Below are positions 7,897 to 14,584 of a stretch of DNA of 18,803 nucleotides, piece by piece. The translations under genes were made by a program, and so were the position numbers. The stretch covers positions 1-18,803 of the forward strand of contig CAZFUY010000058.1 in assembly GCA_964522445.1 (NCBI GenBank), in the 5' to 3' direction. The notes under the pieces were generated by a model, which was not told the origin of the DNA, searched no databases, and saw only the letters and a program-made list of their open reading frames with translations. The stretch's first letter is position 1; each line of letters begins with the position of its first letter. This DNA is from CAZFUY01 sp964522445 (lineage in GTDB: Bacteria > Pseudomonadota > Gammaproteobacteria > SZUA-229).

Positions 7897-8877
7897 TTAG
7901 TTTTCTATATTAGATTTTTTTAATAATGAATTATTGGATATATTTTCTAGAATAGCTTCAGCAATAAGCTTTTGTCCTGTTAAGTTAGGATGTATGTAAT
8001 CACGATAGGGGGTTATATTTTTTTCAATTGATTGGCGAAAATAAGGCTCTAGCGATACGGGTAAAATACCTGCTTGCTTACAGATAGCTCTTATTTTCTT
8101 ATTCCCAGCGTTAGCAAAACCCTGTTTAATTTCTGCCTTCTCCCAGTGTTGAAGTACTATTACTCTGTTTGAATTGTTTTTTGCTAATGTTAGAAATTTT
8201 TTCAGGTCACTAAGTGCTTTTTTTTCATCTAGCTCATTGGCACTGGCAACAAACTGATCAAGTGGAGTTGTATTTATGTTATCAGTTCCTGCTAATGTTA
8301 TATAGCGAGGCAGGTATCTAATAAGGCCTTCTAAAAGAGCAGAAACAGGCTGTTCTGTGGGGTGATTTTCATCCAGCGCATGGAAAGTTGGGGTGTCAAC
8401 ATAATCGTGGCTTGAAATAACTAAAACTATAACTTCAGCTTCAAAAAAACCATATTCCATTGCATATGCAAGCCAGTTCCCCGGTCCCCAACTGCCTGCG
8501 GATATGTTTCCAATGATAATATTTGTACTATCCAGTCTATTGAGTTTTTTCATTAATATATTTGTGGCTAAATCTGCATGGTCAGTCAGATTGCCTCCAT
8601 TTAATATGGAGTCTCCAAAAACCATAATTCTGTATTCATTATTCTTTTTCTTGATAGAAAAAGGAGGTGTTCTCATGCCATATTGATTGATAATAAAATG
8701 ATTGCCAAACCTGTAGACATTTTGATTAGGCTTGTACATATATTCAATTTTTTGGTGTGGTATAAAAAGAGGTGGTGATCCTAATCCCAGGTAGTATCGA
8801 GCAAATATTTCTCCACAAAGAAAAGTAATAATAATTGTAGCTATGCTCCAGATAAGATGATTCCTTTTTATTTTCAT
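7897..8877 (-). CDS. Membrane-anchored SGNH/GDSL-type hydrolase
   Basis: A 326-residue protein with an N-terminal signal anchor (hydrophobic residues about 8-22) and therefore a likely periplasmic or surface catalytic domain. SGNH motifs are visible: block I FGDS with nucleophile S90, block II SAGSWGPGN with G128, and block V DYIHPN with D293 and H296. Block III, usually GxND, reads ISSHD, so the oxyanion Asn is replaced by H157. Such enzymes are esterases or O-acyl transferases acting on carbohydrates or lipids; the substrate cannot be told here. The gene is very AT-rich, stands alone, and abuts the broken msrB, which suggests it arrived by insertion. The fold is secure, the role unknown. 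Confidence 0.82.
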   Translation of the reverse strand: MKIKRNHLIWSIATIIITFLCGEIFARYYLGLGSPPLFIPHQKIEYMYKPNQNVYRFGNHFIINQYGMRTPPFSIKKKNNEYRIMVFGDSILNGGNLTDHADLATNILMKKLNRLDSTNIIIGNISAGSWGPGNWLAYAMEYGFFEAEVIVLVISSHDYVDTPTFHALDENHPTEQPVSALLEGLIRYLPRYITLAGTDNINTTPLDQFVASANELDEKKALSDLKKFLTLAKNNSNRVIVLQHWEKAEIKQGFANAGNKKIRAICKQAGILPVSLEPYFRQSIEKNITPYRDYIHPNLTGQKLIAEAILENISNNSLLKKSNIEN

Positions 8878-9067
8878 GGGATTATTATTGTTAGCGCTGT
8901 TGTCAATAAGTTAAGTCATTATACAATATCATTATATTCAATTTAAAATTTCAATAAAATAATTACAGCCCGTTCCAGTTAAAGAATGTATAAAAAATAT
9001 TAAGGGCTAATAGTATGTGTCAGGGGGGTGTTTTATGTTAATGTAAGTGTATTAATGAGGTATTGCC

Positions 9068-9274
9068 ATGACTGAAGTTGATCAAAAAGCGCTTAGAGAA
9101 GAACTGGAAGAATTAATTATTGAGCACCGTGATCTTGATGATGTTATTCATCGATTACAAATGATTGGTGGTATGGAGCAGTTACAGATGCAGCGCATGA
9201 AAAGGCGCAAGCTACGATTAAAAGAAAGAATTGTTAAAATTGAAGATATGCTTATTCCTGATATTCTTGCCTAA
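9068..9274 (+). CDS. DUF465 (YdcH-like) small coiled-coil protein
   Basis: A 68-residue, highly charged, helical protein of the DUF465/YdcH type. The family pattern is visible: HRDLDDVIHRL in the first helix, then a turn at IGGMEQ, then LQMQRMKRRKLRLKERIVKIED in the second, closing with LIPDI. It would fold as an antiparallel helical hairpin. The function of the family is not established. GAGG (9056-9059) precedes the ATG. Its stop codon overlaps that of the convergent membrane-protein gene within the four bases CTAA, so the two transcripts must run into one another. Confidence 0.88.
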   Translation: MTEVDQKALREELEELIIEHRDLDDVIHRLQMIGGMEQLQMQRMKRRKLRLKERIVKIEDMLIPDILA

Positions 9275-9777
9275 GTTTGTTTAGTTAGCTGCTCATACCA
9301 GCGTTTTCCTACTGATTCTGGTACAGCAAAAGCGATTGTTGTTGCACTTGATGTTTGCAAATGAAATACCATTTTTCCCCATAGAAATTTTCCTGGCAAC
9401 CAATGATCTTTTTTTATGGATCGAATACTTTCTAATTTATATTTTCGGCGTCGTCCAATAATAGGAATTAAGATAAGCACATCTTCTCGCAGAATAGCAA
9501 TGCCGGGTGATTGTTTCTTACCAATAACAAGCAAGCTTTCAACAGCTTCGCCATTTTGAGCTGATTTGCATTTCATTAGAATAGTTACTTTTTTGCCAAT
9601 ATTAGTGTAAATAAACCAGAGGGCAGTACCAGTGGGAATGAATAAAAGAAAATAAAAAGACTTTAAGCCGTATTCTGGGTATAGATTAGGGATAAGCGCA
9701 ATAGCTGTTATTGCAGGTAAAGCTATATACAATTTTAAAAAAAGTTTATTCCAGAGCCATTGTTCACGAAATTGCAT
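9271..9777 (-). CDS. Membrane protein with two TM segments and PH-like cytoplasmic domain
   Basis: A 168-residue protein. Two hydrophobic segments (about residues 14-30 and 40-57) form a hairpin. They are followed by a beta-rich soluble part (about 60-168) with alternating hydrophobic strands such as GIAILREDVLILIPIIG, resembling bacterial PH-like (DUF304/YdbS-type) domains. I do not recognise a precise family, and the PH relation is inferred from pattern only. It lies 45 bp downstream of the hemerythrin gene on the same strand and may be its operon partner. Its end overlaps the DUF465 stop. No clear ribosome site precedes the ATG. Confidence 0.65.
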   Translation of the reverse strand: MQFREQWLWNKLFLKLYIALPAITAIALIPNLYPEYGLKSFYFLLFIPTGTALWFIYTNIGKKVTILMKCKSAQNGEAVESLLVIGKKQSPGIAILREDVLILIPIIGRRRKYKLESIRSIKKDHWLPGKFLWGKMVFHLQTSSATTIAFAVPESVGKRWYEQLTKQT

Positions 9778-9822
9778 AACTTATGCTTATGTATAATATT
9801 TTGTCTGTTATAAATATCTGGC

Positions 9823-10296
9823 TTATTTTTGTCCAAATAAAGAATTTTTTGCCTTCTTAAAAAATGACTTGATAGAGTGTTCATCAGCTTTTCCGCTGGC
9901 AATAAGTTCCTCAAGATGATGTAATCGCGCATCGTGAGTTTTAAAGTGAATTGAGAACCAGTCATTAAGCCTGTCTTTTAATTTCTGCTCATCGAAATCC
10001 TCAGATGTTTCAAGATCTTCTGTGATATCACGAATATCATCCAGTAATTTTACATGGTCATCATGATGTGCCTGATATTGATCATAGCCATATTTTTCCA
10101 TCATGTTTTCTTCGAGCATGAAATGGGCATAAATAACACCATAGATATCATTTAAACTACTTATTAATTTATCTTTATCAGTGTTGTTTATAAGGGCGGC
10201 ATAAAAAGAATTAATTAATGCAATTAATTCCTGGTGCTCATAATCAATACCAGAAATTCCGGTTTCAAATTCTTTCTGCCATTTAATTAAAGCCAT
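9823..10296 (-). CDS. Bacteriohemerythrin
   Basis: A 157-residue single-domain hemerythrin that binds O2 at a non-haem di-iron site in the cytoplasm. All seven ligands are present: H21 (GIDYEHQ), H58 and E62 (HFMLEE), H77 and H81 (HHDDH), and H117 and D122 (HFKTHD), with the spacing of the classical fold. The lead-in W6...GI..ID is typical of bacterial members. About 25 extra residues after the last helix end in a basic segment (FFKKAKNS). AGGA precedes the ATG at good spacing. Likely roles are oxygen storage, delivery or sensing. Nearby are a putative FNR box and a hydrogenase maturation gene, both oxygen-linked. Confidence 0.94.
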   Translation of the reverse strand: MALIKWQKEFETGISGIDYEHQELIALINSFYAALINNTDKDKLISSLNDIYGVIYAHFMLEENMMEKYGYDQYQAHHDDHVKLLDDIRDITEDLETSEDFDEQKLKDRLNDWFSIHFKTHDARLHHLEELIASGKADEHSIKSFFKKAKNSLFGQK

Positions 10297-10324
10297 GATC
10301 TAAATCCTGTTACATATATATTGT

Positions 10325-10370
10325 TATAAGATAGCATAAATAGTTAAGAATAAAATTTGATATAAGATAG
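10325..10370. repeat. Two copies of TATAAGATAG in the hemerythrin upstream region
   Basis: The 10-mer occurs at 10325-10334 and 10361-10370, 36 bp apart start to start, just upstream of the minus-strand hemerythrin gene. It could be a regulator site pair, but the region is very AT-rich and chance is possible. The rest of the 291-bp intergenic region shows nothing else I can support. Confidence 0.25.
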
Positions 10371-10587
10371 GTTATAGTTTTATTTAGCAGACATTATTAA
10401 TAAAAATAGATCAGAATATTGAGATTGCTTTGAGGTCTGATATCAGCTAATTCAGTTAAAATTTATATATCTTTCTTATCTGCAAATGCGGTCATAAATA
10501 TTAAATATTTGATTAATAACAATAATAAAAAAGAAAAATGATCCATAATTTATTTATGTAAGTTTTTATATTGAGTGAAATATTTAT

Positions 10588-10818
10588 ATGAAATGTTGTA
10601 AAGAATGCCGAAAAAAACCATGGCCGTATATGTTTTCTGTGGCTATGGCTTTATTTATTGGATTTATTACATGGTTAACTACAGGTATTACCAGTTTATC
10701 AGTTGATGCCAGGTATTGGGTTACTTTAGTTTCTTTTGTTATCGTCACTGCACTTATGACTAGCTATTTGTTGTGTTGCATGAGTCGTCATTGTGATGAA
10801 GATAGTCATAAAATATGA
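10588..10818 (+). CDS. Small cysteine-rich two-TM membrane protein, unknown function
   Basis: A 76-residue protein that I do not recognise. A short basic N-terminus carries C3, C4 and C7 (MKCCKECRKK). Two hydrophobic segments follow (about 14-33 and 43-63). The C-terminus carries LLCCMSRHCDEDSH, giving two cysteines at the membrane border, then His, Cys and a final His. With an even number of TM segments, both Cys-rich ends lie on the same side, most likely the cytoplasm given the basic N-terminus. They could together bind a metal or an Fe-S cluster. GAGTGA lies 9 bases before the ATG. The neighbours are hemerythrin and an orphan hydrogenase protease. The coding potential is supported by this clear topology, but no homologue comes to mind. 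Confidence 0.6.
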   Translation: MKCCKECRKKPWPYMFSVAMALFIGFITWLTTGITSLSVDARYWVTLVSFVIVTALMTSYLLCCMSRHCDEDSHKI

Positions 10819-11065
10819 GATGATATTTTTAATAAGCTAAATGCTATCTATATATGTTGTTAACCCGGGTATAGGCATGTTGGTTGTTGTTCTCATTATA
10901 GAATTCCCTGAGTAATATTATTGATAATATCTATGTGCCTGGTAGTTGCCTAATGACTATGTTGGAAATATTTATACGAGCATAATAATGTACGCATATA
11001 ACTAATCCTTTAATTGCTTATATAGCAAAAGGGAGTTTGTATTTCTATCCGATAACAAATACTAC

Positions 11066-11079
11066 TTGAGCTACATCAA
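11066..11079. promoter_or_regulatory. FNR/Anr-type binding site
   Basis: TTGAG-CTAC-ATCAA matches the FNR/Anr consensus TTGAT-N4-ATCAA at 9 of 10 positions. TTTTAT at 11101-11106 is placed where a -10 would be if the box were centred near -41.5 (class II activation). The start would then be near 11114, giving a leader of about 130 bases to the GTG of the maturation protease. Confidence 0.55.
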
Positions 11080-11200
11080 GTATAACTAAGAGCAAGCTTC
11101 TTTTATGTCTGAAACAGGTATTTAATATAAATATGGAGGTAAAGATATTTATTAGTGTGCTGTTTATTGGATTATTTTAATAAGCAAATATTTTCTTCTT

Positions 11201-11229
11201 TATTTATTTTTTAATTTGAAAAATAAATA
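11201..11229 (+). promoter_or_regulatory. AT-only hairpin before the maturation protease ribosome site
   Basis: TATTTATTTTT and AAAAATAAATA form a perfect 11-bp stem with a 7-base loop. The stem ends 6 bases before AGAGGGGG, the ribosome site. All pairs are A-U, so it would be weak and temperature-sensitive. It could also simply reflect the AT-rich leader. Confidence 0.35.
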
Positions 11230-11246
11230 GAGTAAGAGGGGGTGAT

Positions 11247-11717
11247 GTGAATAAAAAAGTTCTTGTTCTAGGGTTGGGCAATATACTTCAAACTGATGAA
11301 GGAATTGGTATTCATGTAATTAATAGCCTTAAAAGATTTAACTGTATTAAGAATGTTGAATTAGTTGATGGAGGTATGCATAGTTTTAATCTTGCAGTGC
11401 CAATCGAAGAGGTAGATCAGATTGTTGTTGTTGATACAGCTCAGCTAAATTCTCCACCTGGGTCTGTAAAGGTTTTTGAAGGCATAGAAATGGATGCGTT
11501 TGTGGCTAATGGTGAAAAATCAAGTGCACATGAAACAGGATTAAAGGATGCGCTGAATACTGCATTATTAGATGGAAAGTTACCATGTCATCGTGCACTT
11601 GTGGGTATACAGCCTGAAAAGCTTGATCAGGGTGAAAGGCCGACAGAAGCTCTGGAGAAGGCAATACCAAGAGCGTGTCAGAAGGTCTTTGAGATTACTG
11701 AGAACTGGAAAATATAG
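11247..11717 (+). CDS. [NiFe]-hydrogenase maturation endopeptidase (HyaD/HybD/HupD family)
   Basis: A 156-residue cytoplasmic protease of the family that removes the C-terminal peptide of the [NiFe]-hydrogenase large subunit after nickel insertion. It begins with GLGNILQTDEGIGIHV. The nickel-contacting positions known from HybD (E16, D62, H93) correspond to E18, D63 (VVVVDTAQ) and H95 (SSAHETGLKD). The HRALVGIQPEKLDQG segment near 115-129 is typical. The start is GTG; the ATG two bases earlier stops at once, and AGAGGGGG lies just upstream. No hydrogenase subunit or hyp gene is in the window, so it is an orphan here. Its enzyme must lie elsewhere in the genome, unless it processes a different substrate. 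An FNR-like box upstream suggests induction at low oxygen. Confidence 0.9.
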   Translation: MNKKVLVLGLGNILQTDEGIGIHVINSLKRFNCIKNVELVDGGMHSFNLAVPIEEVDQIVVVDTAQLNSPPGSVKVFEGIEMDAFVANGEKSSAHETGLKDALNTALLDGKLPCHRALVGIQPEKLDQGERPTEALEKAIPRACQKVFEITENWKI

Positions 11718-11837
11718 AGTAATTGATTGATAGTGGGATAAAAAATTATCTTTTTATGGTGGTGTTCGGTTATTTATAAATTTAATAAGTGATATTGTGC
11801 AGTAAGTTTATATGCAAACAATATACAAGACTGATTT

Positions 11838-12872
11838 CTATTTATTAGTTGAAGATTTTTCCAGTTTTTTAATTTTCCTGTTTACTTTATCTGCTCGTGA
11901 GATCAACGCAGTGAGTTCTTCGTTCTTTGGATCATATATTAAAAGATCTTTCCAAATAGCAAGTGCGCTGGCTATTTTTGACTGGCTATAAAGTTTTTTC
12001 CCTTTTGTTATGCCTTTCTCAACACGAGAGTTTATATCTCTATCAAGTTGTGCTTTTAACTCAAGTGTCTTTTTTTGCCCCGGTTTTAAGCTTATTAGTT
12101 TGCCAAGATAAAGGCGTGCTTTAGGGAAATCACCGCTATTATATGATTCCTGATATAGAGCAATAAGTTCGCTTTCTTTTCGTTTCTTTTCATTTGTTTT
12201 TCTTTTGTTTTTTATGTTATTAAGTAGGCTAAGAATTTGTTTAGAGTTTTTTAGCTTATTAGAAAGAGAGTAGCATTCTTCTGCCAGGGATGAATTTTTA
12301 TTTTTTAGTGCTGATTTTCCGCAATCATTTAAGTGTGCTACTAACTCTTCTTTTTCTTTTTTGTATTTATTGATGTCGTACTGAGCGCTGTAGTCTTTAG
12401 GAATTAATTTTTCGAGTTTTTTATAAATAGGCATGTATTGAACAAGGGCGCGAGCACGTCTCAATAGCATATTCTTTCTTAATTCGTTGACTTGTGTGTC
12501 ACGCTCTTTAAGCAGTTTGTTTCGTGCTGTTTCAAGGGGCTTGTTTTTTCCTGTTTTATCTAATGCGTTGTCAAATATATCTAATGCATTTTGCCACTTA
12601 TCTGCTCTTTGAAAGTTATCTGCTTTGGCTAAAGTTGATTTTATAAAGTTTTGTTTTTTCTTTTTAATAAGTGGTTTCTTTGCGACTATAGTTTTATAGT
12701 AAAGATGATCTTTAGAGAGGCTGTTTAATGAATTTTCTATTTTTAAGAAATTATTTTCGCCCAGCCATGTATCTATGCGGTCATTAAAATTATCCTGTGA
12801 AGCATAGTAATTTGAACAGCCAGTAATATGTGTGCTAATAAGTAACAGAAATATTAATTTATAGCGATACAT
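11838..12872 (-). CDS. TPR-like lipoprotein, partner of the adenylate cyclase
   Basis: A 344-residue lipoprotein. The signal peptide (hydrophobic residues 6-14) ends in a lipobox, HITGC, with the lipidated cysteine at C19 and Ser at +2, which favours outer-membrane sorting. The rest is Lys-rich and helical, with repeated helix pairs resembling TPR units. Examples are near residues 84-110 (ADKWQNALDIFDNAL) and 300-320 (SKIASALAIWKDLLIYDPKN). I recognise no named family. The start codon overlaps the stop of the cyclase gene by one base (TAATG), so translation is probably coupled and the products likely cooperate. One idea is that the lipoprotein senses an envelope signal for the cyclase's periplasmic domain; that is inference. 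Confidence 0.75.
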   Translation of the reverse strand: MYRYKLIFLLLISTHITGCSNYYASQDNFNDRIDTWLGENNFLKIENSLNSLSKDHLYYKTIVAKKPLIKKKKQNFIKSTLAKADNFQRADKWQNALDIFDNALDKTGKNKPLETARNKLLKERDTQVNELRKNMLLRRARALVQYMPIYKKLEKLIPKDYSAQYDINKYKKEKEELVAHLNDCGKSALKNKNSSLAEECYSLSNKLKNSKQILSLLNNIKNKRKTNEKKRKESELIALYQESYNSGDFPKARLYLGKLISLKPGQKKTLELKAQLDRDINSRVEKGITKGKKLYSQSKIASALAIWKDLLIYDPKNEELTALISRADKVNRKIKKLEKSSTNK

Positions 12873-14431
12873 TATGTGGTGATTTTATGTAGCATTTTAT
12901 CTATAGCTTTATCCATGCTTTTTTTATAATTTTCCTGCAGATCTTCAACAAAATAAGTTGAAACAGGCTTTGATATTCCTCGAACAGTAATGGTTTCATG
13001 CCTGGTGGCGATAATTTTGTTTTTGACGCTTTTCTGTAAATAAAGTTCTTCCATAATAACAATCTGATCGCTGCTGGCAATAGAAGAAAGGCGTGATGCA
13101 ATATTGACTGGATCACCAATGACAGTGTATTCCATTCTGTCGTATGACCCCAGGTTTCCTGCAACCATGTTTCCAGTGTTAATTCCTATCCTAAAGTGTA
13201 CGGCTATTTTACCTTGTTTTGTACGTAAAACATTGAGTTTCTGTACCAGTTTTTGAATCATTACTGCACAGGCTACAGCATTAAAACTGTGGTCTGGATC
13301 ATGTTCTGGTACGCCAAAAACAACCATGGCACAGTCGCCCATAAATTTATCAATATGGCCCTTGTATACGCTGCTAATTTTTGAAATATAGGAGAAGTAT
13401 TCATTAAGCAGGCTGGCAATTTCTTTGGGGGGCAGATTTTCTGAGATGCTGGTAAATCCTACGATATCTGCAAATAGTACTGAGGCATGTACATGTTGCC
13501 CGCCCAGCTCTACATCTTCCAGATTTTCCATTACCTTTTTTGCAACACTACTGGATACATAGCGTGAAAAGGCGTTCTCGACCTGTGATTTTTTTAACAG
13601 GCCTTCAGCCATTTGATTAAAAGCTGAGGCCAGTTCACCAATTTCATCGTTGCGACGCTCATTAAGGCGATAGCTAAAATCACCATTACCAATAGCTTTA
13701 CTGGCATCAACCAGTTTATGAATGGGTTTGGATAAATGCTTGCTCATAAGAAAAGTAAGGAAGATCGAGATTAGTGTCATTAAAACAGTAACCATGATAA
13801 TAACCTGTTTAGATTCCTGTAATGACTGCTCCATGAATTTTTTAGTAAAGGTCACCAAAACATGACCTGCCAGTAAATTTTTAAAATGGATGGGTGTTAC
13901 AAAAGTTACTAATTCATGAGGGTTCTTTGAGTTTAAATTAAGTCCCCACTCAAAGTGTCTGACCTGACGTGGGTTAGTTGTTTTTCTGCTCTGATATTTT
14001 ATTGTGTTTTTGCCGGGTACTGTTCCGCCGGTAGCCATAGCCAGGCCTTTATCAGAGAGTATCGCAGCACCAATAATATTATTTTTATCAACCAGATTAT
14101 TGATTAGTGTTTGTAAGCCAAGATTATCATCAGATAGCACCATCTCATTGGCGCTATTAGCTAATTGTGTAGCGACAGTTGTGCCTATGCCAATAACCTG
14201 TTCGGTCATTATTTTTTTCTGATTTTCCAGAATAGTAAAACCGAGCATGCTTAAGCCGCTAACAACGAGCAAAGTAATTGACATTGCAAGCTTAATAGCA
14301 ATAGGTATTCGAATATGTAGTTTTCCCAGTGCTGAACGGTAAAATAGTTTTGGCATTCTGTTGTTGCTTTTTATATGGTCTAATTTTGATTGATAGTAAT
14401 TGAAGATAAAGCCAGCATAGAATAATAGCAT
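12872..14431 (-). CDS. Membrane-bound class III adenylate cyclase with HAMP domain
   Basis: A 519-residue inner-membrane receptor cyclase. TM1 lies at about 44-66, a periplasmic sensor part of about 140 residues follows, TM2 is at about 208-230, HAMP at 230-283 and the class III cyclase domain at 311-495. Catalytic residues are complete: metal Asp D322 (FADIVGFT) and D366, adenine-selecting K362 (DKFMGD), N443 and R447 (VNIASR). The second base-recognition position, seven before N443, is T436 rather than Asp. Lys/Thr is the mark of class IIIb enzymes such as CyaC and soluble AC, which are often bicarbonate-stimulated, so the product is most likely cAMP. The first in-frame ATG sits inside a perfect hairpin. 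The next Met (M26, 14356) is a possible start, but neither has a strong ribosome site. No CRP site or CRP gene is visible here. Confidence 0.9.
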   Translation of the reverse strand: MLLFYAGFIFNYYQSKLDHIKSNNRMPKLFYRSALGKLHIRIPIAIKLAMSITLLVVSGLSMLGFTILENQKKIMTEQVIGIGTTVATQLANSANEMVLSDDNLGLQTLINNLVDKNNIIGAAILSDKGLAMATGGTVPGKNTIKYQSRKTTNPRQVRHFEWGLNLNSKNPHELVTFVTPIHFKNLLAGHVLVTFTKKFMEQSLQESKQVIIMVTVLMTLISIFLTFLMSKHLSKPIHKLVDASKAIGNGDFSYRLNERRNDEIGELASAFNQMAEGLLKKSQVENAFSRYVSSSVAKKVMENLEDVELGGQHVHASVLFADIVGFTSISENLPPKEIASLLNEYFSYISKISSVYKGHIDKFMGDCAMVVFGVPEHDPDHSFNAVACAVMIQKLVQKLNVLRTKQGKIAVHFRIGINTGNMVAGNLGSYDRMEYTVIGDPVNIASRLSSIASSDQIVIMEELYLQKSVKNKIIATRHETITVRGISKPVSTYFVEDLQENYKKSMDKAIDKMLHKITT

Positions 14432-14450
14432 GGCTGCTCATGCTATTATT
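14421..14450. promoter_or_regulatory. 12-bp perfect inverted repeat over the cyclase start codon
   Basis: AATAATAGCATG and CATGCTATTATT are separated by GCTGCT. In the minus-strand transcript the cyclase ATG lies within the 3' arm, so RNA folding would bury the start codon. As DNA it is equally a good dyad operator in the divergent region. It lacks a T run, so it is not a terminator. Confidence 0.55.
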
Positions 14451-14468
14451 GTGGCAGTATCAGTTTAG

Positions 14469-14492
14469 TTACTATTTCACTATAAATAGTAA
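14469..14492. promoter_or_regulatory. 9-bp inverted repeat, candidate operator in the divergent promoter region
   Basis: TTACTATTT and AAATAGTAA are separated by CACTAT. The element lies between the divergent cyclase and DUF2384 genes, 93 bases before the DUF2384 start. A 9-6-9 dyad suits a dimeric helix-turn-helix repressor such as the adjacent Xre-like protein, acting on itself. Confidence 0.45.
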
Positions 14493-14584
14493 TTATTTTA
14501 TTAATGAATATTATGTTTTATTAGAGTAACAGGTATAGCTACGCAGAACCCCCAGTGCGGTATTTAGAGAAGAGGAGATTAAAT

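Larger units (their letters stand above)
10819..11246. other. 428-bp intergenic region upstream of the hydrogenase protease
   Basis: No credible gene is visible. It holds a 7-bp inverted repeat (ATATTAT/ATAATAT, 10915-10930), an FNR/Anr-like box (11066-11079), a 15-codon open frame without a good ribosome site (11133-11180) and an AT-only hairpin just before the protease start (11201-11229). The length and these elements suggest a regulated promoter with a long leader. Confidence 0.5.

Noticed and set aside
9735..9965. Minus-strand open frame of 76 codons overlapping hemerythrin and the membrane-protein gene
   Set aside because: It overlaps the 3' end of the well-supported hemerythrin gene in another frame and shows no domain pattern; it is a shadow.
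11133..11180. 15-codon open frame with a hydrophobic peptide in the leader of the hydrogenase protease
   Set aside because: It is too short to judge and has no Shine-Dalgarno sequence at proper spacing; the GGAGG lies inside it, not before it.
11729..11752. Short hairpin GATAA/TTATC followed by TTTTT after the hydrogenase protease
   Set aside because: A 5-bp, AT-rich stem is too weak to call a terminator with confidence.
12901..13164. Minus-strand open frame of 87 codons inside the cyclase gene
   Set aside because: It lies wholly inside the conserved catalytic part of the cyclase in a different frame.
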